Below are positions 22,334 to 31,784 of a stretch of DNA of 64,000 nt, piece after piece (positions within the stretch are counted from its first letter, which is position 1; each line of letters opens with the position of its first letter). This DNA comes from Kribbella sp. ALI-6-A (GTDB lineage: Bacteria > Actinomycetota > Actinomycetes > Propionibacteriales > Kribbellaceae): NCBI RefSeq assembly GCF_001984195.1, contig NZ_MTQN01000004.1, forward strand, positions 1-64,000, written 5' to 3'. Made by a program: the position numbers and the translations under genes. The notes beneath the pieces were generated by a model. That model had not been told where the DNA came from. It saw only the letters and a list, made by a program, of their open reading frames with translations, and ran no database searches.

Positions 22334-25300
22334 TCAGGTCCGCCGTACGGCGAGCCCGTCGATCTGCACGAACTTCCCGGTCGCCGAGCGCACCGTGAAG
22401 GTCAGCGTCCCGCTGAACACCGCACTCTGCACCGGCAAGGCCACGATCGCCTGCCGCTGCGTCGTCGCCGACGCGAGATTCACCGCGCCGATGTACTTGC
22501 CCCCGGCATACACCGCCACCAACCCACAGGTCGGGCACTTCGTCGCCACCAGGAAGAACCGCTTTCCCTGCACGGTCCGCGTCAACGACGCCCCGTACGC
22601 CGTGGTCTGCGTCGCGGTCCCGAGGTAGAACTCGGACCAGCTCGTCCGCGACCATCCCGCAGTCGGCGCCCCCATGGCCCGATCGTCCAGCGGCCGCGAG
22701 AAGCACTTCTCAGCACTCCAGGCCCCGAGGTTGCCGAGCTTGTCCTTGGCACGGACGGACACGCAGTACTCGTAGCCCGCGTCGAGCGGCAGGCTGACCG
22801 ACGTCGCGGTGGTGCCGGTCCACGGCTGGACGTAGGCACCGAAGCCACTCAGGTACGACGCCTTGCGGTACCGCACGTCGTACGAGGCCACGCCGGCGCT
22901 GTCGGTCGCGGAGTACTTGACGGCCGCCGTGCCGGAGGTGGTCGCCTCGACCGTCGGAGCAACGAGTTGCGACGCCGGTCCCGCGGCGTCGACGGTGACG
23001 GTCCGGAACGCCCGGCTCACCCGGCCGTCGGGTTCGGTGGCGATCAGCCCGAGTGTGTAGGTGCCGGAGGACGTGAAGGTGGCGGTCATCGGGTTGGCGC
23101 AGGAGTGCGCGACGGCCCCAGGAGCGGAGCAGGCGAACGTCGTCCCGGGCATCAGCGCCGAACCGTCGTACGACAAGGACACCCGGCTGCCTTGCACCGC
23201 CGGCGACGGACCGAACACCGGTCCGAGCCGCTGCCACGCGATGTCCTGTGCATGGTGGGTGGTGATGGGCGTCAGGAGTACCGGGGTCTTGAGTGCCGGC
23301 TCACCGCCGGTGCCGGAGACGGTGACGTTGGTCAGTCCCCCGCCTGCGCCGAGCACCAGAACCTTCGTGCCATCCGGTGCCCAGCTGATCGCCCTGACGT
23401 CCCCTCCGAGCTGGATCGAGGACGTCGTGTGCGACTCCATGCTGATCACCGTGAGTCCCAGGCCTGCGCCCAGCCCGACGTTGCGGCCGTCGGGCGACAC
23501 CCGCAGGGGGGTACCGTGCTCGGCCGTGCGGCCGAGTGACCTGACGAACGCTCCGCCTGACTGCGCTTGCACGACAACAACCACCGGATCGCCGGAACTG
23601 CTGTCCGCACGGCCGTCGATCACGGCGAGGGTACGGGCGTCGGGCAACCAGCTGGGACTGCTCACGTCACAGGCGATCCGCTCAGGTACGCCGCCGCTCG
23701 CCGAGACGACGTGGACACACGGGACGTCGACGGCCTCCGGTGCGGGCGCCTGGAACGCGAGGCGGGTTCCGTCAGGTGACCAGGACAAGTGGGTGATCTG
23801 CACTGACGAGTCCAGCACCTTGACCGGCGTCCCCAACCCGCCGGGTTCCACCCGCCGGGTCCACAGCGAGCGGTCGCTGGTCACGTAAGCCACGGATCGG
23901 CCGTCGGGTGAGCTGGTGACGGCGCCGTTGGCGTCGACCGAACTGTCGGTCCCCGGGAAGGAGACGACCTGGCCCCGGAGATCGGCCGCCATCAGTCCGC
24001 TCCGCCTCGGGTCACCGTTGCTGAGCGCGATCTGCTCGGTGGCCCGCCCCGCCTTGGCCGGCGGTCCAGTGGGGCCTTCGCCGATCTCGTTGACCACCGA
24101 CACGGCGTACTCGATGCCTGCCGGCGGGTCGGAGTCGACGACAACAAAATCACCGGTCCGGCCGACCGCGTCGTGCCACCGGGTCGTTTCGGCTCCGTCC
24201 ACGAAGCTGTGCAGCCAGTAGCCCCGCACCGGGGTGCCACCCGAGGTCGAGAGAGCGGTCCAGCGAACGACGTTTCCGGTGAAGGTGGAGGTCACTGTGA
24301 CGTGGTGCGCGCTCGGTAGGTCGGTGCCCGTTCCGCTGGCGAGCACCGTGTGCCAGCCGCGCGACGTCGAGTCGGAGACCAGGATCTTCGCCCTCGACAG
24401 GCCGGTGAAGTTGGGCGCGAAGCTGATCTTCACCGTGCAGGCGGCCGCGACCGGCAGCACCGCCGGACAGTCGTTGGTGGTGATCTTCCAGGCCGAGGGC
24501 ATCCCCGACGTGAACTCGACCTTCTCGATCTCGACCGGCGCCGTGCCGGTGTTCTTCACGGTGACCGCCGGCAACACCGCGGTCTGGCCGGACCGCACCT
24601 GAACCGCGGGCAGTTCGGACGGGGAAACGGTCAGCGCTTGGTAGTTCTGCGCGCTGCGGATCCTGAGGTCGACGGTCAGGCCGGACTCGACGCCGGCGCA
24701 GCTCCAGCCGTTGAACGCCGCGGCCATCGTCTCCAGCTCGAGCGCCGGTGTGTAGGTCACCGCCGAAACGGTGAGCGTGCCGGAGGTGCTGCAGCTTCGC
24801 TCGCCCTGCGTCACCGAGAACTGTGACTGCCCGAGGGAGTAGTTGCCCGGACCGGCGAGAAAGGCCGGCATCCTGAGCTTGAGGGTGCCGGCCGACAGCG
24901 TGCGGTACCCGTCGGCGGGCGCCGACACGGTCACCGGGCCGGCGATCTCGTTGCGCAGCCAGGTCGTGCCATCGCCCGGGTCGGCGTCCAGCACCAGGAC
25001 GTCGACGTCTCCGACGGCAGGGTCCTGCGCCACTCTGGTCGCGGTGACTGATGGGCTGGTGGCGATCTCGTCACCGGAGTGGGCGGCCACGACGCGGTAC
25101 TCGGCCGTCGTACCGGCGGTGAGTGAGCTGTCGATCCAACTGGTGGCCGTTGACGCGAGTTCACCGCTGGCGTTCTGCCAGTCGGCTGATCCCTGCTTAC
25201 GTTCGATTCGGTAGGCAGACGCGTCGACGTCGCTCCACGTGATGCCCATTCCCGTACGGGTCGGGAACACCTGAGCGGTCGGCACCGGCGGCGCCTCCTC

Positions 25301-25384
25301 GCCGGCGGCGGCATGGGCGACGAACGGCACGGTGATCGCCGCGATGGCGGCGGCCAGGGCATAACGACGGAAGGCGCGGCGCAT
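22334..25384 (-). CDS. Large secreted multidomain beta-propeller protein
   Basis: A 1016-residue protein with a Sec signal (basic start, hydrophobic ALAAAIAAITVPFVAHA, cleavage likely after AHA-A). It appears to contain fibronectin-III-like segments and an ASH/HYDIN-like domain (VTVKNTGTAPVEIEKVEF, then SFAPNFTGLSRA, about residues 270-340). A TolB/PD40 propeller (SPDGRSVAYV, SWSPDGTRLAF, SWAPDGTKVLV) covers about residues 490-690. A PKD-like domain and a C-terminal module of about 190 residues follow. The last module, with ATKCPTCG and the ending QIDGLAVRRT, recurs in the protein at 52448-54547. No anchor is visible, so it is probably released or wall-bound. Function unknown; adhesion or glycan binding is possible. 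Confidence 0.8.
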   Translation of the reverse strand: MRRAFRRYALAAAIAAITVPFVAHAAAGEEAPPVPTAQVFPTRTGMGITWSDVDASAYRIERKQGSADWQNASGELASTATSWIDSSLTAGTTAEYRVVAAHSGDEIATSPSVTATRVAQDPAVGDVDVLVLDADPGDGTTWLRNEIAGPVTVSAPADGYRTLSAGTLKLRMPAFLAGPGNYSLGQSQFSVTQGERSCSTSGTLTVSAVTYTPALELETMAAAFNGWSCAGVESGLTVDLRIRSAQNYQALTVSPSELPAVQVRSGQTAVLPAVTVKNTGTAPVEIEKVEFTSGMPSAWKITTNDCPAVLPVAAACTVKISFAPNFTGLSRAKILVSDSTSRGWHTVLASGTGTDLPSAHHVTVTSTFTGNVVRWTALSTSGGTPVRGYWLHSFVDGAETTRWHDAVGRTGDFVVVDSDPPAGIEYAVSVVNEIGEGPTGPPAKAGRATEQIALSNGDPRRSGLMAADLRGQVVSFPGTDSSVDANGAVTSSPDGRSVAYVTSDRSLWTRRVEPGGLGTPVKVLDSSVQITHLSWSPDGTRLAFQAPAPEAVDVPCVHVVSASGGVPERIACDVSSPSWLPDARTLAVIDGRADSSSGDPVVVVVQAQSGGAFVRSLGRTAEHGTPLRVSPDGRNVGLGAGLGLTVISMESHTTSSIQLGGDVRAISWAPDGTKVLVLGAGGGLTNVTVSGTGGEPALKTPVLLTPITTHHAQDIAWQRLGPVFGPSPAVQGSRVSLSYDGSALMPGTTFACSAPGAVAHSCANPMTATFTSSGTYTLGLIATEPDGRVSRAFRTVTVDAAGPASQLVAPTVEATTSGTAAVKYSATDSAGVASYDVRYRKASYLSGFGAYVQPWTGTTATSVSLPLDAGYEYCVSVRAKDKLGNLGAWSAEKCFSRPLDDRAMGAPTAGWSRTSWSEFYLGTATQTTAYGASLTRTVQGKRFFLVATKCPTCGLVAVYAGGKYIGAVNLASATTQRQAIVALPVQSAVFSGTLTFTVRSATGKFVQIDGLAVRRT

Positions 25385-25499
25385 TGCAACTCCAGGCAGG
25401 GGAGAGATTCGGCGCGCCCCCGAACGGCACCGATGAAGACGCCAAGAAATACCGCGCCGGACGAGCCGGCCGCAACTCAGTTGCAGGTTGTGGCAACGA

Positions 25500-26603
25500 T
25501 CAGGCCGCGAGCCTGGTCTGACCGAGCTGGGTGTGAAGCCTCAGCATGCGCTGGACGCAGCTTGCCCAGTCGTACTGCTCGGCTCGTTCGCGTGCGGCCT
25601 TGCGGCGGTCGGGGACCGTCAGCAGTTCCAGTACGGCGTCCGCCAGCGTTTTCGGGTGAGCCTGGGCCCAGCGGCCGCAGGACTCGTCGACGAGTTCTCT
25701 CGCGCCGCCGGTGTCGGCGGTGACGACCGGGGTGCCGGCGGCGAGGGCTTCGAGGACGGCGAGGCCGAAGGTTTCGCCGGGGCAGACGGACAGGGCGATG
25801 TCGGCTTCGGCCAAGTGGCGGGCCAGGGTGGTCCGGCCGTCGACGTAGCCGTGGAAGTGGACCGGGGCGGCGCCTGCGATGGCGATGAGCTCGTCGAGGT
25901 GCGGGCCGGAGCCGTAGACGTCCAGGCGGAGGGGGACGCCGCGGCGGTGGAGTTCGACGGCGGTGGCGACGGCGAGGTGCGGGCTCTTCTCGCGGGACAG
26001 GCGGCCGGCGTGCACGAGTTTGAGGATGCCGTCGTCGGCGGGTTCGGCGCGGGACGGGTGGAAGGTGTCGAGGTCTACGCCGAGCGGGATCCGGATCAGG
26101 GGCGTGGTGACCTCGTCGAACTCGGCGGCGGCGTACCGGGACGTGACCACGACCGCGTCGTACGTGCGGCCGAGGAGTTTGTAGAGCGCGCTGACGCCGG
26201 TGGCCACGCCGAGTTGGTAGCCCATGCGGAGCGACAGCATGGCGTCCAGACGTTCGTGGCTGAACAACACCGAGCCGATGCCGTTCTTGCGGGCCCAGCG
26301 GGCGACGGGCAGCAGGGTGGATTTATCGGAGATCTCGACTGTCGTGGGCTCGAAGCGTTCGAGGGTTTCGATCACGCGCCACGGGTCGGTGATCAGGCGG
26401 TAGCCGCCGCCGACCTTCGGTGCCTTCATCCGTACGACGGTGCCGTGCTCGGTGCGGGTCACGCTGTCGCGTTCGCCCGGGGTGATCAGGATCCGCTCGG
26501 CGCCGGCCGCGCAATAGCCCTGGCCGAGGTGCTCGATCGCGGTCCGCATGCCGCCGGAGGTCGGGCCGACGAAGTTCGCCAGCTGGGCGATCCGCAACGT
26601 CAT
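25500..26603 (-). CDS. GT4-family glycosyltransferase
   Basis: A 367-residue GT-B fold enzyme. The donor-binding C-terminal half has RIPLGVDLDTFHPS, HAGRLSREKSPHLAVATA and the GT4 signature CPGETFGLAVLEALAAGTPV ending near Gly-Gly-Ala-Arg-Glu. A nucleotide-sugar donor such as GDP-mannose fits, but the acceptor is unknown. The ATG at 26603 gives the family's usual MxxRIAxL start and overlaps the upstream gene by four bases (ATGA). The pair probably builds a membrane glycolipid or lipoglycan. Confidence 0.85.
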   Translation of the reverse strand: MTLRIAQLANFVGPTSGGMRTAIEHLGQGYCAAGAERILITPGERDSVTRTEHGTVVRMKAPKVGGGYRLITDPWRVIETLERFEPTTVEISDKSTLLPVARWARKNGIGSVLFSHERLDAMLSLRMGYQLGVATGVSALYKLLGRTYDAVVVTSRYAAAEFDEVTTPLIRIPLGVDLDTFHPSRAEPADDGILKLVHAGRLSREKSPHLAVATAVELHRRGVPLRLDVYGSGPHLDELIAIAGAAPVHFHGYVDGRTTLARHLAEADIALSVCPGETFGLAVLEALAAGTPVVTADTGGARELVDESCGRWAQAHPKTLADAVLELLTVPDRRKAARERAEQYDWASCVQRMLRLHTQLGQTRLAA

Positions 26604-27763
26604 GCCGCCCGCCGAACCCGCGCCGCGCGCCCGATCGCCGGACGAGCCGCGACCTCGGCCGCCGACTCCGCGAGCACTTCCGCGTAGTGCCGGTCGACCA
26701 AGTCGTCGACCACCGCGGGCCACGTCCTGGTCTGGACGCGACGCAACCCGCGCGCCGCCATGGATGCTCGCGCATCGGGATTGTCCAGCAGGAACGACAC
26801 CGCGTCCCGCAGCGATCCAGGCTGCCCCGGCTCGAACAGCAGCCCGGTCTCGCCCGGCTGGATCAGATCGAGCGGACCACCCGCGGCCGGGCCGACCGTC
26901 GCGACGCCGGAAGCCTGCGCCTCCTGAATCGTCTGGCAGAACGTTTCGTGCTCGCCGGTGTGCACGAACACGTCCAGCCCCGCGAAGATCGAGGCCAGCT
27001 CAGCACCCCGGCGCATCCCGAGAAAAGTTGCTCCAGGCAACGTCTGTTCGAGGGACGCCCGGTCCGGACCGTCGCCGACGACAACGATCCGGCAGCCGAG
27101 CTCGGCCAGCTCCGCGAGCCGCCGGACCTTCTTCTCCGCGGCCAGCCGGCCGACGTACCCGACGATCGGTTGGCCGTCGGGCGAGATCTCGCGGCGCCAC
27201 TGCTCCGAGCGATGCGACGGATCGAACAGATCGAGGTTCACGCCACGGCCCCAGTGCTGCACTCGCGGTACGCCGGCCTGGATCAGCTGCGCCATCGCCG
27301 AGGTGGACGGCGCGAGCGTCCGGTCGACGCGCGAATGGGTCCGCCGCAGCCAGGCCCAGACGGCCCGGTCGGTCTTGGCGAACCAGGGGTACTGCCGGGC
27401 GAACCCGGCGATGTCGGTCTGGAAGATGGCGACCGTCGGCAGCCCGAGCCGGCGCGCGGCGCGCAGCCCGTACGCGCCGAGAATGAACGGCGACGCGAGA
27501 TGGACCAGCGCGGGCCGGAACTCGGCCATCGCCCGCTCGATCCCGGGATCGGGCAGCCCGACCGGGAACTCCTTGTAGCCCGGGATCCCGAAGCTCCGCG
27601 CCCGGATCACCCGGACGCCGTGGTAGCTGTCCGGACCGGGGCCGGCGGCAATGATCAGCAGCTCGTGCCCGCGGGCGAGCAGCCGGTCGGCGACGTGGCG
27701 AACCGTGTTCGCGACGCCATTGATCTGCGGCAGAAACGACTCAGCGACCATCACGATGCGCAC
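26600..27763 (-). CDS. MgtA-like GDP-mannose-dependent alpha-mannosyltransferase
   Basis: A 387-residue GT4 enzyme. The start VRIVMVAESFLPQINGVANT, then HLASPFILGAYGL, FQTDIAGFARQYP, RTLAPSTSAM and the RWGRGVN-like VQHWGRGVNLDLF closely follow the actinobacterial MgtA proteins, which add mannose to a glucuronyl-diacylglycerol lipid. The GT4 loop is EHETFCQTIQEAQASGV. The assignment rests on remembered family motifs. The GTG start has no ribosome site but has AACCTT six bases upstream. The downstream glycosyltransferase overlaps by four bases. Confidence 0.82.
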   Translation of the reverse strand: MRIVMVAESFLPQINGVANTVRHVADRLLARGHELLIIAAGPGPDSYHGVRVIRARSFGIPGYKEFPVGLPDPGIERAMAEFRPALVHLASPFILGAYGLRAARRLGLPTVAIFQTDIAGFARQYPWFAKTDRAVWAWLRRTHSRVDRTLAPSTSAMAQLIQAGVPRVQHWGRGVNLDLFDPSHRSEQWRREISPDGQPIVGYVGRLAAEKKVRRLAELAELGCRIVVVGDGPDRASLEQTLPGATFLGMRRGAELASIFAGLDVFVHTGEHETFCQTIQEAQASGVATVGPAAGGPLDLIQPGETGLLFEPGQPGSLRDAVSFLLDNPDARASMAARGLRRVQTRTWPAVVDDLVDRHYAEVLAESAAEVAARPAIGRAARVRRAA

Positions 27764-27769
27764 GCTTCG

Positions 27770-27775
27770 AAGGTT
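27770..27775 (-). promoter_or_regulatory. Leaderless promoter, MgtA-like gene
   Basis: On the minus strand AACCTT lies exactly six bases before the GTG at 27763, and no Shine-Dalgarno sequence is present. Confidence 0.45.
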
Positions 27776-28000
27776 CCCGGCCGTCGGTGAACCCTCGGCG
27801 ACGTTGCCGTGACCGCCCGCCGATCCCCTGGAGGCACTGTCCCGGCCACCACGTGACGCGCCGGTGACCAGCAGGCGATCGCCGGTAGCTCCCAGCCGAA
27901 CACCCGGCGTCACCACCTCGTACGTCCTCAGGCACGACTGTCGGCGCGACCTGAGAGATTCGGTCCAGCCTCTCCAGAACCCCCGAGACCAAGGACTCCA

Positions 28001-28777
28001 GTGACCACTGACCTGAGCGCGCTGCTGCCCGACGACCTGCCGCCCGGGCACTTGGTCGGCCTCACCGACGACGCTCCGCTCTACTGGCTCGGCGACGAAC
28101 CGGTCGACATCCAGCTCTACCGCCGCCTGGTGGCGGACCACGCGCGGACAGGCTTGTGGCCGGTGATCGCCGAGGGCCTCGAGTACGACGTACGGCGCCC
28201 CTGGATCGACCCGGGCGAGCTGACCCCCGAGCCGGTCGACGCCATCGACGTCCACGAGCCGGAGCTGGTCCTGCGATCCCTGTGGTCGGAGATGCTCGGG
28301 GACGAGGAGGACCTCGAGGAGTACGGCGACTCGCTGGCGCCGTTCGGTGCGGTGTGTCCCGGTCTCGCCGATGCCGGTACGCCGGTCGGTTCGCCCGAAG
28401 AGCTCGCGACATGGCTGGCCGGCGACGGTGAGCCGGCTCCGGCCTCGCGGCTCCTGCTGGCCAAGGCGGCCCGCAGCGCGGACCTCCCGGCCGTCGTCGG
28501 CTGGAACGGACCGCTCAACCACTCGAACGACGTGGCTCCGCTGCTCGCCACCGTCCGCAGCTGGGAGGACCGTTTCGGCGTACGGGTGGTGAAGCTCGGT
28601 TTCGACACCTTGGAGCTCAGCGTCGCGGCTCCGCCGACCACAAAAGAGCATGCTCTTCACGTAGCAGCCGAGCACTGGGCCTTCTGTCCCGACAACGTCG
28701 ACCAAGGCGCCGGCACGCTCGCCGAGTACGCCGCTTCGATCCGCGGTGTGAACAATTGGTCCTTCTGGTGGGACTGA
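28001..28777 (+). CDS. DUF4253 family protein
   Basis: A 258-residue protein whose C-terminal 110 residues match DUF4253: RFGVRVVKLGFDTLEL, then a PP pair, ALHVAAEHWAFCPDNVDQG and the terminal WSFWWD. The N-terminal part is acidic, with GLWPVIAEGLEYD. DUF4253 occurs in many actinobacteria and some phage-adjacent loci; no function is established. The GTG follows AAGGA. It sits alone between the glycosyltransferases and the mutase. Confidence 0.8.
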   Translation: MTTDLSALLPDDLPPGHLVGLTDDAPLYWLGDEPVDIQLYRRLVADHARTGLWPVIAEGLEYDVRRPWIDPGELTPEPVDAIDVHEPELVLRSLWSEMLGDEEDLEEYGDSLAPFGAVCPGLADAGTPVGSPEELATWLAGDGEPAPASRLLLAKAARSADLPAVVGWNGPLNHSNDVAPLLATVRSWEDRFGVRVVKLGFDTLELSVAAPPTTKEHALHVAAEHWAFCPDNVDQGAGTLAEYAASIRGVNNWSFWWD

Positions 28778-28843
28778 GACGGCCGTCACCAAGCGTGCCC
28801 GATCTCACCCGCCCGGTGCATACCAGTGCCAGGCTGGTTCTTC

Positions 28844-28855
28844 TACGGTGGGGGG

Positions 28856-28858
<3 letters not shown>
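28844..28858 (+). promoter_or_regulatory. Leaderless promoter, mutase gene
   Basis: TACGGT (28844-28849) is six bases before the ATG at 28856. The intervening GGGGGG abuts the ATG and is too close to serve as a Shine-Dalgarno sequence. Confidence 0.55.
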
Positions 28859-30430
<1,572 letters not shown>

Positions 30431-30439
30431 CCCAGCGCC

Positions 30440-31627
30440 TCAGTCCAGTAGCGCCGACGACACCAGGATCATCGTCCCGAGCGTGATCGCGTCCTCCGAC
30501 GGGTCGAAGCCCGGCGTGTGCAGGTCGGCCGCCGAGCCCTGCCCTGCCGGGCGGACGCCGAGGCGTGCCATCGCGCCCGGCACGTGTTCCAGATACCAGG
30601 CGAAGTCCTCACCGCCCAGGCTCTGATCGGTCTGGGCCAGCGCGTGCGACCCCATCGTCTGCTCGACCACGGTCCGGAAGACCTCGATCGCGCTCGCGTC
30701 GTTCATCACCGGCGGGACGCCATGGGTGACCTCGGTGTCCACCTGTACGCCGTACGGCGAAACGAGGTTGTCGGCCAGGCCGGGGATCAGCTCCGCGGCC
30801 AGCTTCCAGGCGCTCACGTCGAGGCAGCGCAACGTGCCTTCGGCCTCGCCGCGCGCGGGGATCGCGTTGGCCGCCGAGCCCGCGGTGATCCTGCCCCAGA
30901 CCATCGACATCCCGGCGCGCGGGTCGACCCGGCGCGACAGCGCGGCGGGCAGCTCGGTGACCAGTGTCGCCAGGGCGTAGACCAGGTCGGCCGTGAGGTG
31001 CGGACGGGAGGTGTGGCCACCCGGGCCGGTCAGCCGGACGAGGATCCGGTCGGCGGCCGCGGTCAGCGCTCCGACCCGAAGACCGACCTGCCCGACGTCG
31101 AGCCGGGGATCGCAGTGCAACCCGTAGATCCGCCGTACGCCGTCCAGCCCGCCGGCCGCGATGACGCCGAGCGCGCCGCCGGGCATCACCTCCTCGGCGG
31201 GCTGGAAGATCAGCCGCACCCGCCGATCGAGCAGGCCGTCCCGGGCCATCCCGGCCAGCACGATGGCCGCTCCGATCAGGGCCGAGGTGTGAATGTCGTG
31301 GCCGCAGGCGTGCGCGACCCCGTCGCTGGTCGAGCGCCACGGGTTGTCGACGCCGTCCGGCACCGGCAGCGCGTCGATGTCGGCCCGCAGCGCCACGCAG
31401 GTGTCGCCCGAGCCGATGTCGCAGATCAGCCCGGTCCCGGTGGGCAGCACTTGCGGCGAGAGTCCAGCGGCCGTCAGCCGTTGCTTGATCAGCTCGGTCG
31501 TCCGGACCTCGTGCCAGCCGAGCTCGGGGTGCGCGTGCAGGTCGCGGCGGACCGAGATCGCCTCCTCCCGCACCTCGTCGACGCGAGCCTGGACGTCGGT
31601 GAGCAGCAGGTGGTGCGAAGTCGTCAT
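30440..31627 (-). CDS. M20-family amidohydrolase
   Basis: A 395-residue peptidase M20 amidohydrolase of the hippurate/IAA-amino-acid hydrolase type. Metal-binding motifs are ALRADIDALPV, ACGHDIHTSAL and FQPAEEVMPGGA. The dimerisation domain begins near GPGGHTSRPH, and SLGGEDFAWYLEHVPG closes the active site. It cleaves N-acyl amino acids or similar amides, with substrate unresolved. The ATG has no ribosome site; GAGAAT lies seven bases upstream (31640-31635 on the minus strand), so it may be leaderless. Divergent from the rhamnosidase gene. Confidence 0.87.
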   Translation of the reverse strand: MTTSHHLLLTDVQARVDEVREEAISVRRDLHAHPELGWHEVRTTELIKQRLTAAGLSPQVLPTGTGLICDIGSGDTCVALRADIDALPVPDGVDNPWRSTSDGVAHACGHDIHTSALIGAAIVLAGMARDGLLDRRVRLIFQPAEEVMPGGALGVIAAGGLDGVRRIYGLHCDPRLDVGQVGLRVGALTAAADRILVRLTGPGGHTSRPHLTADLVYALATLVTELPAALSRRVDPRAGMSMVWGRITAGSAANAIPARGEAEGTLRCLDVSAWKLAAELIPGLADNLVSPYGVQVDTEVTHGVPPVMNDASAIEVFRTVVEQTMGSHALAQTDQSLGGEDFAWYLEHVPGAMARLGVRPAGQGSAADLHTPGFDPSEDAITLGTMILVSSALLD

Positions 31628-31634
31628 GCGGGCG

Positions 31635-31640
31635 ATTCTC
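31635..31640 (-). promoter_or_regulatory. Possible near-leaderless -10 box, amidohydrolase
   Basis: GAGAAT on the minus strand, seven bases before the ATG. The same hexamer and spacing precede the kinase-like gene at 44053. Confidence 0.35.
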
Positions 31641-31737
31641 CCATCAGGGACCAATGCACCCGGTCGGCGAGGGGCGGTCGCCGTCGGGGTCTGGCCGATC
31701 CCGGACACTTCCCTGGGCACTGCGGTAAAGGCTTTCC

Positions 31738-31743
31738 TAGACT
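31738..31743 (+). promoter_or_regulatory. Candidate -10 box, rhamnosidase gene
   Basis: TAGACT, 41 bases before the ATG, immediately preceded by an AAAG-g-CTTT element (31727-31735) that resembles a weak LacI-type half-palindrome. No strong -35 box is seen. Confidence 0.4.
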
Positions 31744-31784
31744 GCCGGGACCGGCTCGACCGCCCCATCTCGAGGAGCTGCCCG

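Noticed and set aside
26600-28792. 730-codon frame as one large glycosyltransferase
   Set aside because: Only the last 387 codons carry the GT4 fold. The upstream part is opposite the DUF4253 gene and has shadow composition.
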